DNA of 64,000 bases from Mallotus nudiflorus (taxonomy: Eukaryota > Streptophyta > Magnoliopsida > Malpighiales > Euphorbiaceae). Shown here piece after piece: positions 1-10,041 of the stretch (the stretch's first letter is position 1; each line of letters begins with the position of its first letter). The DNA lies in NCBI GenBank assembly GCA_947683625.1, contig CANTUR010000043.1:1674001-1738000 (forward strand), in the 5' to 3' direction. Under the pieces are notes generated by a model. That model did no database searches. It had not been told where the DNA came from and saw only the letters and a list, made by a program, of their open reading frames with translations. Made by a program: the position numbers and the translations under genes.

Positions 1-1961
1 TAATCAGAATAAAACATATATTTCTAAATCATGCATCCTAAAGCATATATATATAGTATAGTAACTCACAAATTAGTGCGCTCCACGAGATGGGTCCGAC
101 GGGCCTGGTCCACTAGCCCTCGGTCTCGGCGCAACTAAACAAACAATAATTAACCGACATTAGAATAAACCTAACAGAAAATCCTAGAATTCAATCTAGA
201 GTATCAAACACATAATTGACATTAGGGTTCGACCAGATATCACGTTTTACGAGAATTCTATCGAAAATTCGGTAGAATCTCCCCTGTATAATAGACATCT
301 CTCTACTCAAAGAGTAGAGCCGACCCTGCAAAGAAACACACTTCAAAAAATAGGCTCAACCACTCATGTCGGACTCCAAACTACAATCTACCGATCGGGG
401 TCCACAATCACAGAACAATTCAGGAAATACCAAAAATACCCTTAAATCACATAAATACATTTTATACGTAGAAATTACATAATTAACCTTAAAACACTGT
501 AAAAACCGATAAAAACTCATTTTATTTGAAAAATCGTATATTATATATATAATTGAAAATAATTTACGAAAAATAGTTTTAATTAGTTAAAAATACCAAA
601 TAATTTGTGAAAATCATTTTTATACCTTAAATAATTATTAAAACCAATTAAATTACATTTTTAGCCAATTTAGGGTAAAATTACCAAAATGCCCTTATAT
701 ATATAAATATACTAAAATTACTTCAAAAATTCACCAAAAATTATACAATTATCCAAAATTAATTTTCTCAACATATTTATCAATAATATCAATAATTAAA
801 CTCAATTAACCAATTAAATTCAATTAAAAACATAATTAACCCTAATTTCCCAAAATTACATAAACTTCAATAATTCAAAATAAATACATAGAAATTCATA
901 AAAATTCTAAATAAATTCCTATAATTCATTTCAACACCTAATTTAACCATAAAACACAATTTCATAATTTAAATAATTAATTTCTGAAAATTAGAAAATA
1001 ATATTAAAATATTCAAAAATACCCAAAAATCAAATTAATCTCCAAAAATTCCACAAAAATTCATACATGTAGATTAAGCTACTAGGATCAACATTTGTGA
1101 AGGGAGTTTTCATGAATCAAGCAATTAAAAGCTCAAAAAAAATCAAAAACCCTAATATGGCCGAAATGGAAAATTCAAAACCTAAGCAAATCAAGACCAA
1201 TTTAGCTCAAACCAAAGCTAGAATCACACTCACCGGAGCTCAAGGAGAAGAAAGAGACTGGCGGTGTAAAAAACGGTGGTCGAAATCGTGGTCGACGGTG
1301 AGGAGAGGAAGTTTCGGCAACCCAAGCTATTTCCGGCCAAACTCGACGGGAAAGGGAGCTGCTGGCGACAGGGAACGGCTGAGGACAAAGGTGGAAAGCC
1401 GAGAGGCACACCGACGATAGGGGAACGGCGTGACAAACGGTGGTTGGTGGTGAGGAAGTGGTCGGGCACGGGGAAGGAAGAAGGAAGAAGAAGAAAAAGA
1501 AAAGAAAAGAAAAGAAAAAGAAAAAGAAAAAAAAATAATAAAATATTATGTATATATTATAATATAGTGTATAAATAAAATATGTGGAAAAATTGCACAC
1601 CACACATTATTATATTAATTTAATAAATAAATAATAATAAAATATTAGGGTAATATACTAAACCCTAATTAAATAAATAATTACATACATAGGCTTTATT
1701 TAGTAATTTAAAAATGCATATGAGTTCATGCAAGTCCGAAAATATATTTAAAATAATTAATAATAAATTATTTATGTGAAAATTTCCTCGAAAATGAAAG
1801 TCTTGGGAAAATTTTACGTAAAACATTGTAAATAAGACACAATAATTAAAATAGGTTTTAAATACATATCAACTCGTAAAAATATCGTAATATATACAAA
1901 CATTATTAACACTGCATATCCCGGTACAGTGTAAAAATATTTAAAAACATGGGATATTACA
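1..1961 (-). mobile_element. LTR1: 3' LTR of element A, truncated by the window edge
   Basis: The sequence ends GGGATATTACA at 1961 (sense start TGTAATATCCC), directly beside a polypurine tract. It aligns with LTR2 from about 11279 on, so roughly 1.24 kb of it lies left of the window. It holds the conserved 8-bp CTCTACTC/GAGTAGAG hairpin (301-319), a sense-strand CAG acceptor-like site (326-328), the invariant GTGAGTTA motif (near 65-75) and a homopurine tract (1470-1535). A GC-rich block at about 1230-1500 contains only spurious short ORFs. Confidence 0.93.
1470..1535. repeat. 66-nt homopurine/homopyrimidine tract in LTR1
   Basis: An unbroken purine run of GGAAG/GAAAA units lies on the plus strand, which is CT-rich on the sense strand of the element. 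Equivalent tracts are in LTR2 (12762-12843), the solo LTR (9400-9510) and LTR10 (44212-44312). It lies just upstream, in the sense direction, of the GC-rich LTR block. Confidence 0.85.
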
Positions 1962-1974
1962 GTCTTCCCCCCTT
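1962..1974 (-). promoter_or_regulatory. Polypurine tract of element A
   Basis: Sense reading is AAGGGGGGAAGAC, immediately before the 3' LTR start TGTAATATCCC. This is the expected place and composition of the plus-strand DNA primer of an LTR retrotransposon. The same tract precedes LTR2, LTR9 and LTR7. Confidence 0.9.
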
Positions 1975-2137
1975 ATAAGAATTCGTCCCCGAATTCCAGA
2001 AAGAAAAGATTACAAGATCAGGAAGGAAAGAGATACGGGTAAGAAGCTCGCATCTCAGCTTCAGTCTCCCACGTATGCTCCTCAACTCTGTCGCTACGTC
2101 ACAGAACCTTAACCATCAGAATCTGCTTCGAACACAA

Positions 2138-3805
2138 CTATCGAACTTGATAATCAACGATCGCCATAGGTTCTTCCACAAACGTCAAATCTTCACTCAC
2201 TTCTACACTGTCAGGCTGCAACACGTGTGAAGGGTCTGAGATATACTTCCTCAGCATCGAGATATGAAACACTGGATGCACCTGTGACATATTCGGAGGC
2301 AAAGCCAACCGATATGCAACAGTGCCAACTCTCTCAAGAATCTCAAACGGTCCGATATATCTCGGTGCTAACTTACTCTTCCTGCCAAATCTCATCACAC
2401 CCTTCATCGGAGATACTTTCAGAAAAACAAAATCTCCAACCTGAAACTCCACATCTCTGCGCCTAGGATCCGCATAACTCTTCTGTCTGCTAACTGCGAT
2501 CTCTAATCTGTACTTAATCCAGTCAAAGCTCTCACCAATCTCATCCCAACTCAAAGGGGATCTACACTTCCTTCCATACAATGCCTCGTATGGTGCCATA
2601 CCAATACTGCTATGGTAGCTGTTATTATATACAAACTCAACAAGTGACAAATGATCATCCCAACTACCTCCCAAATCTAAGACACACATCCTCAACATAT
2701 CTTCCAGTGTTTGGATCATCCTCTCAGATTGACCATGTGTCTGAGGATGAAAAGCAGTACTGAAATCCAACCTAGTGCCCATCGTTTCCTGAAACTTCTG
2801 CCAAAAATGAGAAGTAAACACTAAACCTCTATCTAACACAACGGACACAGGTACTCCATGAAGGCATACAATATGCTTCACATACAGCTTCGCCAATCTG
2901 GCAACAGAATAGGTGGCTTTCACAAGCAAGAAATGTGCAGACTTCATCAATCTGTCTATGATCACCCAGATGGAATCGTATCCATCCCTCGAACGAGGTA
3001 AACCGATCACAAAATCCATAGCTATCCTTTCCCACTTCCACTCGGGAATAGGAAGAGGCTGAAGCTTCCCAGAAGGCTTCTGATGTTCGGCTTTCACTTG
3101 CTGACACGTCAAGCACTTAGCAACATAATCAACGGCATCCTTCTTCAATCCATCCCACCAGTATAAATCTCTAATACTGTGGTACATCTTAGTAACACCT
3201 GGATGAACACTGTAGGCTGTAGAATGTGCTTCGTCTAAAATCTCTTCCCTCAAGTCATCCACATCAGGAACATATAATCTACCACTGATCCACAACACAC
3301 CATCATCATCAAGTGTGAAATTAGTGAACTTACCTGCTCGAACATTCTCTGCAAGCTCTTCCAGAATAGGATCTCGACTCTGAGCTGCTTTAATCCCATC
3401 CCTCAGTACATATCGTACTTTAAACTGAGCAAGCAGTCCACCTGATCTACTAATCTTCATCATCAGACCTTGATCCACCATCAGATGCAATTCCTGGATC
3501 AATGGTCTCCTCTCAATACTGATGTGAGCAAGACCGCCTGAGGACTTTCTACTCAAGGCATCTGCTACTACATTAGCTTTACCCGGATGATATAAGATCT
3601 CGCAATCATAGTCCTTCAACAGTTCCAACCATCTCCTCTGCCTCAGATTCAGATCTCGCTGCTGAAAAATGTACTTAAGGCTTTTGTGATCAGTAAATAT
3701 CTCATAAGTCACCCCGTACAGATAATGTCTCCAGATCTTCAAAGCAAAGATCACTGCAGCCATCTCAAGATCATGTGTAGGGTAGTTCTGCTCATGCTTC
3801 TTCAA
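2138..3805 (-). pseudogene. pol: RNase H end, integrase and chromodomain-like tail, element A (555-codon open stretch)
   Basis: The stretch starts just after the RNase H stop. RNase H continues with LEMAAV and FTDHKS. The integrase zinc finger is H194-X6-H201-X29-C231-X2-C234. The catalytic triad is D264 (MDF), D325 (LDRG) and E361 (QSER), with 35 residues between the last two (DD35E). QTHGQSER has His where E has Asp (QTDG). The GPF module (YIGPFEI) is near residue 485, then HPVFHISMLRKY and the chromodomain-like segment from about 530. A region present in D and E between integrase core and GPF is missing (42 bp). The tail is cut by a stop at 2138-2140. In chromoviruses this tail is known to guide integration into heterochromatin. 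Confidence 0.93.
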
Positions 3806-5374
3806 CTACCTCGAAGCATAGGCTATCACCCTTCCATTCTGCATCAGCACACAACCAAGACCAATTCTAGAGGCATCACAGTAAATTGTGAACTTATCCA
3901 CACTATTAGGCAAAGCTAATACTGGCGCTGTGGTCAACTTCTCCTTCAATAACTGGAAACTGTTCTCACAAGCTTCTGACCACTCGAACCTAACATTCTT
4001 CTGAGTCAAGCAAGTCATAGGGGCTGCTATCCTGGAAAAATCCTGCATAAACCGCCTATAATACCCGGCTAAACCTAGAAAACTCTGAATCTCTGTAACA
4101 GAAGTAGGTCTAGGCCACTCAGACACTACCTCAATCTTCTGTGGATCAACCTGAATACCTTCTTTAGACACTAGATGTCCAAGAAAAGAAACACTCTCCA
4201 TCCAGAAATCACACTTCAAGAATTTAGCATAAAGCTGATGATCTCTCAATGTCTGTAGTACAATCCTCAAATGATATACATGCTCCTCCATACTCCTCGA
4301 ATATACCAGTATATCATCAATGAAGACTACCACAAACTGATCCACATACGGTCTGAATACCCTGTTCATCAAGTCCATAAAAGCTGCTGGTGCATTAGTC
4401 AAACTAAAGGACATCACCAAAAACTCATAATGGCCATATCTAGTGTGGAATGTTGTCTTAAGAATATCAGCTTCACTGATACGCAACTGATGATAACCCG
4501 ACCTCAAGTCAACCTTAGAAAAGAACTGTGCACCCTGAAGCTGATCAAACAAGTCATCTATCCTCAGGAGAGGATACTTGTTCTTCACTGTCACCTTATT
4601 AAGCTCTCTGTAGTCAATGCACAGTCTCAGGGTACCATCCTTCTTCTTCACAAATAGGATTGGTGCACCCCAAGGGGAAACACTGGGTCTGATGAAACCT
4701 TTAGCCAACAACTCTTGCAATTGCTCCTTCAACTCTTTTAACTCTGCAGGAGCCATTCTGTAGGGTGGCATAGATATAGGGGTAGTACTTGGAACCACAT
4801 CTATACAGAACTCAATCTCTCTGTGAGGTGGTAAACCTGGCAACTCCTCGGGAAAAATATCAGGAAACTCACAAGCAATAGGAACATCTGTGAGTGACAA
4901 CTTCTCCACTGACGTATCCCTGACCAATGCCAAATATCCATGACATCCTTTCCTCAATAACTTCCTAGCCGTAATAGCAGAAATAAGATTCTGAGGTGCT
5001 GAACTCCTATCACCCACAAATTTAAACTCTTCTTCATCAGGAATTCTAAAAGTCACCTCTTTATTCCTACAATCTACCACGACATAGTGCTGAGATAACC
5101 AATCCATTCCTAGAATAACCTCAAACTCCATCACGTCTAACAAGATCAAATCAGCGAGTAATTCTCTATCTCCCACGAGAACTGGATAACCAGAAAGAAC
5201 AATATCGGTGTCCAAGGAATCGCTCAAAGGAGTGGCAACGGACAAATGAAAAGCCATCCTCGAAGCTTGCCAACAAGATTTAGAAGCAAAAACGGGAGAA
5301 ACAAACGAATGCGTGGCACCCAGATCAAACAAAACCCAAGCATCCAGGTAACAAACAGAAACAATACCTGCCAC
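3806..5374 (-). pseudogene. pol: Protease, reverse transcriptase and start of RNase H, element A (522-codon open stretch)
   Basis: This is the longest open block of RT in the window. The aspartic protease motif DLGATHSF is at about residue 17 of the stretch, with the flap/ILGMDW segment near residue 87. RT covers about residues 180-400: RPSVSPWGAP, DYRELN, the first catalytic Asp in SKVDLRSGYHQL (about 289), and the YxDD-equivalent FIDDIL at 351-354 (4313-4324). RNase H begins near residue 495 with its first Asp in YCDAS. All catalytic residues of RT look intact. The stretch ends at a CAG-to-TAG stop (3806-3808) inside RNase H, and E carries the same change. The Met at 5372-5374 is internal, not a true start. 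Confidence 0.93.
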
Positions 5375-5650
5375 GACTGCATTAGATGCCTGAGCATCCT
5401 GCTGAGTGAGATGGAAGACTCTGGCCTGACCTCGACCTCCCTGTTGACTGGTAGAAGCCTGGCCAGCACCTCTGGTACCTCCTCTAGTACCTCTACCATG
5501 ACTCTACTATGGGACAAGCTGAGTGGAACTCTGATGCTGAGCTGGTGGTAACTGAAATGGCACGGGTGCAGCACTAGCAATCGACTGCTGTGGGAATTAC
5601 AGAATCTGTTGTTGCTGATACCCGGAATAAGGACACGATCTGGAAAAATG

Positions 5651-6727
5651 TCATGTCTGCCCGCATCTGAAACATGTCAGTGGCGCCAGGTAACACGGTC
5701 CCTGATGGACTCTACCGCAATCCTGGCATACACTGGCCGCTGATCCAGAACTACGACCACTGCTGCTGCTCAAAGCACCTGATCCAAATCTGAACGATCT
5801 ACGCTGACCTCCACGGCCATGTCTACTGCTCCGATGCACTCACTGCTGCTGTCTCTGACTCTGCTGAGTCAGACCTCGCTGCTGACTACTCGAACCCACA
5901 TGAAAACTCGAATATGGAGTAGCCTGCAATCCACTCGACTGAACTCCCAGCTGGTAGTAATCAGGCATCGCTCCCTGCCTAACTAGCCTCAACTCAATCT
6001 CCTTGGCTAACTCAATCACAGACTCGAGAGTAAAGCTTGCTGTAGGCATACCAGCAAAAGCAGAACCCAAAACAGTAACGTATGTAGTGACTGTGAAATA
6101 CTGATCTCGCATCAGATCCTCAGCATATCTACCCAAATGAAGAAACTCTCGGGTGTACTCCTCTACAGATCGATCTCCACGAGAAATACTGGTCAGTCGA
6201 AGACGATAGCTCAAACGAAGAGGCTCTGGACAAAATCTCCTCATAAATCGCACTCAAAATTGAGCCCAGGTCATCGTCATCATATAGGGCTGGATCATCT
6301 GAATGAACCAATCTAAGGCTGGTCCCTCAACAGATAACTCGACGATCATGATCCGCTGGTACTCGGTATGAGCAGTCTGAGTCCTAGTCTCAATCGCATG
6401 GAGAAAATCTAATGGATCAGAAGTACCATCAAAAGCAATCCTGCCAACTCGGGCATAGAACAAAGCTGCCTCATGGTCAGACATACCCTGCTGATAGGCA
6501 GGCTGAATAGGCTGAACAACTGGAGGAACAGGAACATCAAACTCAGGCTCAATAGGCTCCTCGTCCTGTAACTCTCTCTGCCTACGGTGACCTGCCGCTC
6601 CTCGAGGTCTACCTCTGCCACGACCTCTACGTCTAACTGGCTGCTCAGGAGGTAAAACCTCATCCTGGAAAGACTCATCATCCTTGGCCTCAACGACCGG
6701 TGGAGCGACACGCGCTCGCCTCCTCAT
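5651..6727 (-). pseudogene. gag: gag part of element A (capsid/nucleocapsid), broken by three stops
   Basis: The N-terminus is acidic then strongly basic (repeated RGRGRGR-type run), followed by a retrotransposon gag domain with the conserved segments ALFYARVGRI, LDFLHAIETRT, ALDWFIQM and TWAQF. The C-terminal part is Gln- and Ser-rich and leads to a CCHC zinc knuckle that starts CFRC at about 5675. The stop at 5651-5653 replaces the Gly before the knuckle His, so the zinc-binding box is cut in half. Other stops at 6254 and 5840 arise from Arg codons (CGA to TGA). Gag would assemble the cytoplasmic virus-like particle and bind the element RNA; this copy could make only short fragments. Confidence 0.9.
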
Positions 6728-6747
6728 ACTGAAAAGACAAATGGAAA
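6728..6747 (-). promoter_or_regulatory. Candidate 3' splice site just upstream of the gag ATG, element A
   Basis: On the sense strand a pyrimidine-rich run ends in TTTTCAG, one base (T) before the gag ATG. The same arrangement is seen at B (18029-18031), C (AG at 47019-47020) and E (TTTTTAG, 59177-59178, where the sequence is otherwise mutated). Placement of a near-consensus acceptor directly before the start codon in all four gag copies suggests a spliced leader. No transcript evidence is available. Confidence 0.45.
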
Positions 6748-6821
6748 GATTCAGACAAACAGACAACGGAGGAATAACGCTGAAAACTAAGCAACGAATA
6801 CTTATCAAGACATACTCGAAC

Positions 6822-6826
6822 CTAAT
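6822..6826. repeat. Target site duplication CTAAT, left copy
   Basis: Pentamer identical to 9940-9944 on the other side of the solo LTR. Five bases is the usual duplication size for Ty3/gypsy integrase. Confidence 0.92.
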
Positions 6827-7534
6827 TGTCACGACCCAAAACAGGGGCCATGACCGGCGCTAGGGAACGGGAATTCTTTCGAATCTGGAACCCGTAGCAA
6901 GCTTAAAAATAAAATAAATATGCAATAATAACCATAAAAATATAATATGCAGCGGAAAATAAAAATCATAATATCATTTTTCCATATCAACTGGATTTAA
7001 ACAAAATCTCATCACATCGCATATATAATCTCATAAATGTATAATCTTTATACAAATCCAGTTTTACTATAATACATCTCTTTAAAACAAAGTACATAAA
7101 ATCCAATACTTTATTTCACAACTACTGCAGTGTCTAGATAAAATAAATAAGACTCAAGTATATAATTTACATAAAGAAGCCGGGGCGGAAGAAATCCGGC
7201 GTATCGACCTGCTACTGAGGTCTGAGGAAGTTGACTCTCCTGAAAAATAGTCAACGGAGGGGAGTCAGACCTCACTGAGTGAATTACTATAATATATATA
7301 CATACACTCTAAGTGATAATGCATACAGTCAACATTATATGAGTAATATGTATATATACAGGCAAGTTCATACAGATGCAGAAAAATCATTTTATATATT
7401 TGTCTGAAAATCAACTTTTATGAAGGATCACATAGAACCCTAGAATATCGCAACCTCAGAAAATAGTGTTAAACAACACTCTGGCCATACAGGCTCACTT
7501 ATACCAAATATATCCACTTAATCCATATGGACAG

Positions 7535-7635
7535 CAGACTGGCCCCGAGACACTAAGTCAACCGAGCTCCAGCAGTCTGACTGCCAGTGTGATTGGCCCC
7601 GAGACACTTGGTCAACCGAGCTCCAGCAATCACAC
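7535..7635 (-). other. Twin hairpin module inside the solo LTR
   Basis: Two adjacent inverted repeats: CAGACTG/CAGTCTG (7535-7579) and GTGTGATTG/CAATCACAC (7587-7635). Both enclose nearly the same ~30-nt loop containing CCCCGAGACAC and CCGAGCTCC. The module recurs in LTRs across the window, including the most diverged one (about 30303-30400). Function unknown; a structured RNA element is a possibility. Confidence 0.7.
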
Positions 7636-9399
7636 CCACAAACCACATCTCACATATATCAATAATCATAATCAAATCGATATCCACAAATAAGTTAGTA
7701 ATATAGCCTAAAGCTATAGGCGCACCGGTACGTACTCGGTCCTAGTGCTGCCCACTAGGTAGCACGTTCTATTGATATCCTTCATTCTTAAATATAATAA
7801 AACATTCATTCACAAATACATGATGCATGAATTTAAATAAATCAACAATATAAACCATATATATACCGAAAATATACCAAACATAAACCAGGTATATTTT
7901 GAGTATATATATGTCAAATGAATTCAATCAAATCATGAATTAAACTAAAAATATATTTAAAAACATTTTAAATATATTTTATTAACAAAACATGTATATA
8001 ATTTATTATATACCAAAAATATACCAAAAATATACTTGAATATAAATCACATTATTTATGCATATTCAGTCAAAGTAAAACATGCATTTTCTAAATCATG
8101 CATCCTAAGCATATATATATAATATAGTAACTCACCTAATGCGCTCCACGAGACAGGTCCGACGGGTCTGGTCCACTAACCCTCGGTCTCGGCGCAACTA
8201 AACAAGAAATAATTAATCGACATCAGAATAACCCTAACAGAAATCCTAGAATTAAATCTAGAGTATTCAACACAGAATCGGAAATTAGGGTTCGACTGGA
8301 TATCACGTTTTACGAGAATTCTACCGGAAATCCGGCAGAACCTCCCCTGTAAAACGGACATCTCTCTACTCAAAAGAGTAGAGCCGACCCTGCAAAGAAA
8401 ATACACTTCAAAAATAAACACCACAATCAATCACAACCCCTCGGTCGGACTCCAGACTACAATCTGTCGACCGGGGTCCACAAACACAGAATATATATTC
8501 AAATATACCAAAAATATCCTTAAATCATAAAAATACATTTCATAGGTAGAAATTACATAATAAATCTTGAAACACTGTAAAAATCGATTAAAACTCATTT
8601 TATTAGAAAAACCGTATATTATATATATAATTGAAAATAATTCCCGGAAAATAGTTTTAATTAGTTAAAAATACCAAATATTTTGTAGAAATCATTTTTA
8701 TACCTTAAATAAATATTAAAACCAATTAAATTACATTTTTAGACAATTTAGGGTAAAATTACCAAAATACCCCTATATATATATATACCTAAATTACTTC
8801 AAAAATTCACCAAAAATCATACAATTATCCAAAATTAATTTTCTCAACATATTTATCAATAATATCAATAATTAAACTCAATTAACCAATTAAATTCAAT
8901 TTAAAACACAATTAACTTAATTTTACAAAATCACATAAACTTCAATAATTAAAAATAAATACTTAGAAATTCATAAAAATTCCAAATAAATTCCTATAAT
9001 TCATTTCAACACCTAATTCAACCATAAACTCCAATTTCATAATTTAAATAATTAATTTCCGAAAATTCGAAAATAATATTAAAATATTCAAAAATACCCA
9101 AAAATCCAAACAATCTCCAAAAATTCTACAAAAATTCATACATGAAGATTAAGCTACCAGGAACAACATTTGTGAAGGAAGTTTCCATGAATCATCCAAA
9201 TCGAAGCTCAAAAAAATCAAAAACCAAAAGTGGCCGAAAACTTCCAATCAAAACCTAAGCAATTCTAGACCATTTTAGCTCAAACCAAAGCTAGAATAAC
9301 ACTCACCGGAGCTCAAGGAGAAGATAGAGACCGGCGGTGTCGAAAACGGTGGCCGGAGGAGGGAGAAACGGCGGTGAAGAAAAGTGGTGGCCGGCGCGC

Positions 9400-9510
9400 G
9401 GGAGAAGAAGAAGAAGAAGAAGAAAAAGAAAAAGAAAGAAGAAGGAAAGAGAAAGAAAAAGAAAAAGAAAGAAAAAGGAAAAGAAAAAGAAAAAAGAAAA
9501 AAGAAAAAAA
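9400..9510. repeat. 111-nt homopurine tract in the solo LTR
   Basis: Unbroken GA-rich run on the plus strand (homopyrimidine on the element's sense strand). It is the longest of the equivalent tracts in this family and could form triplex DNA or act as a pyrimidine patch. Confidence 0.85.
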
Positions 9511-9939
9511 TCAAATAAATTAAAATAATTAAATATTAATAAATAAATAATAATAAAATAATAAATTTTAATAATTTAATAATAAATAAAATAATCAAAT
9601 AATAATAAATAAATAATAAAATATTAGGGTAATAATAAACCCTAATTAAATAAATATACACACACAAGCTTTATTTAATAATTTAAAAATATGTATGAGT
9701 TCATGCAAACCCGTAAATACATTTAAAATAATTAATAATACATTGTTTACGTGGAAATTTCCCCGAAAATGAAAGTCCCGGGAAAATTTTACGTAAAATA
9801 CTGAAAATAATAGACAGTAATTAAAATAGGTTTAAAATACATATTAACTCGTAAAAATATCACATATATAGTCAAAATTATTGACACTGCATATCCCGGT
9901 ACAGTGTAAAAATATTTTAAAAAAACACGGGATATTACA

Positions 9940-9944
9940 CTAAT
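9940..9944. repeat. Target site duplication CTAAT, right copy
   Basis: Pairs with 6822-6826. The leader of element A resumes directly after it. Confidence 0.92.
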
Positions 9945-10041
9945 TTACTGCAGTAGTCCAACAGAAAACACAATTCTGAAAACTAGGGCCACAACTCACA
10001 TAACTAAGCCCTGACACAAAACTCCGCTCTGATACCAACTT
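9945..10041 (-). other. 5' leader of element A
   Basis: Short non-coding leader between the primer binding site and gag, split from gag by the solo LTR. It matches the undivided leader of B almost base for base (GCAGTAG, GGGCC and TTAGTTATGTGAG-type landmarks). Confidence 0.85.
10026..10037 (-). promoter_or_regulatory. Primer binding site of element A (initiator tRNA-Met)
   Basis: The sense sequence TGGTATCAGAGC starts four bases after the 5' LTR end and is a perfect 12-nt complement of the 3' end of plant initiator tRNA-Met. It primes minus-strand DNA synthesis. Confidence 0.92.

Larger units (their letters stand above)
2018..6727 (-). pseudogene. gag-pol: gag-pol polyprotein of element A, nine nonsense codons, no net frameshift
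   Basis: One frame runs from the gag ATG (6725-6727) to a terminal stop at 2018-2020, about 1,570 codons, the normal size for a Tekay/Del gag-pol. Order: basic gag N-terminus, gag domain, zinc knuckle, protease, RT, RNase H, integrase with HHCC and DD35E, GPF module, chromodomain-like tail. The frame is broken by stops at 6254, 5840, 5651, 5597, 5507, 5504, 3806, 2138 and 2099. Seven are C-to-T changes in CAG, CAA or CGA codons; the stop at 5651 falls inside the zinc knuckle (GGA to TGA) and the one at 2099 is Trp to TGA. Compared with D and E, 42 bp are missing between integrase and the GPF module, which keeps frame. The start is chosen from conservation with B, C and E. No functional product is expected. 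Confidence 0.92.
6827..9939 (-). mobile_element. Solo LTR inserted in the leader of element A
   Basis: A complete 3,113-bp LTR, TGTCACGACCC at the left and GGATATTACA at the right, is flanked by identical pentamers CTAAT (6822-6826 and 9940-9944). It has no internal region, so it is the remnant of an insertion that lost its body by LTR-LTR recombination. Removing it restores the A leader, which then matches the intact leader of B (18121-18224). It is a different subtype from LTR1-3: AAAA hairpin loop (8364-8383), a shorter GC block and a longer homopurine tract (9400-9510). Paired hairpins lie at 7535-7579 and 7587-7635. Confidence 0.95.

Noticed and set aside
9275..9528. Lys/Arg-rich and Phe/Ser-rich ORFs over the homopurine tract
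   Set aside because: Pure low-complexity translation of GAA/AAG repeats.
10026..10037. tRNA-Met gene fragment
   Set aside because: Only the 12-nt 3'-end complement is present, beside an LTR: it is the primer binding site, not a tRNA gene.
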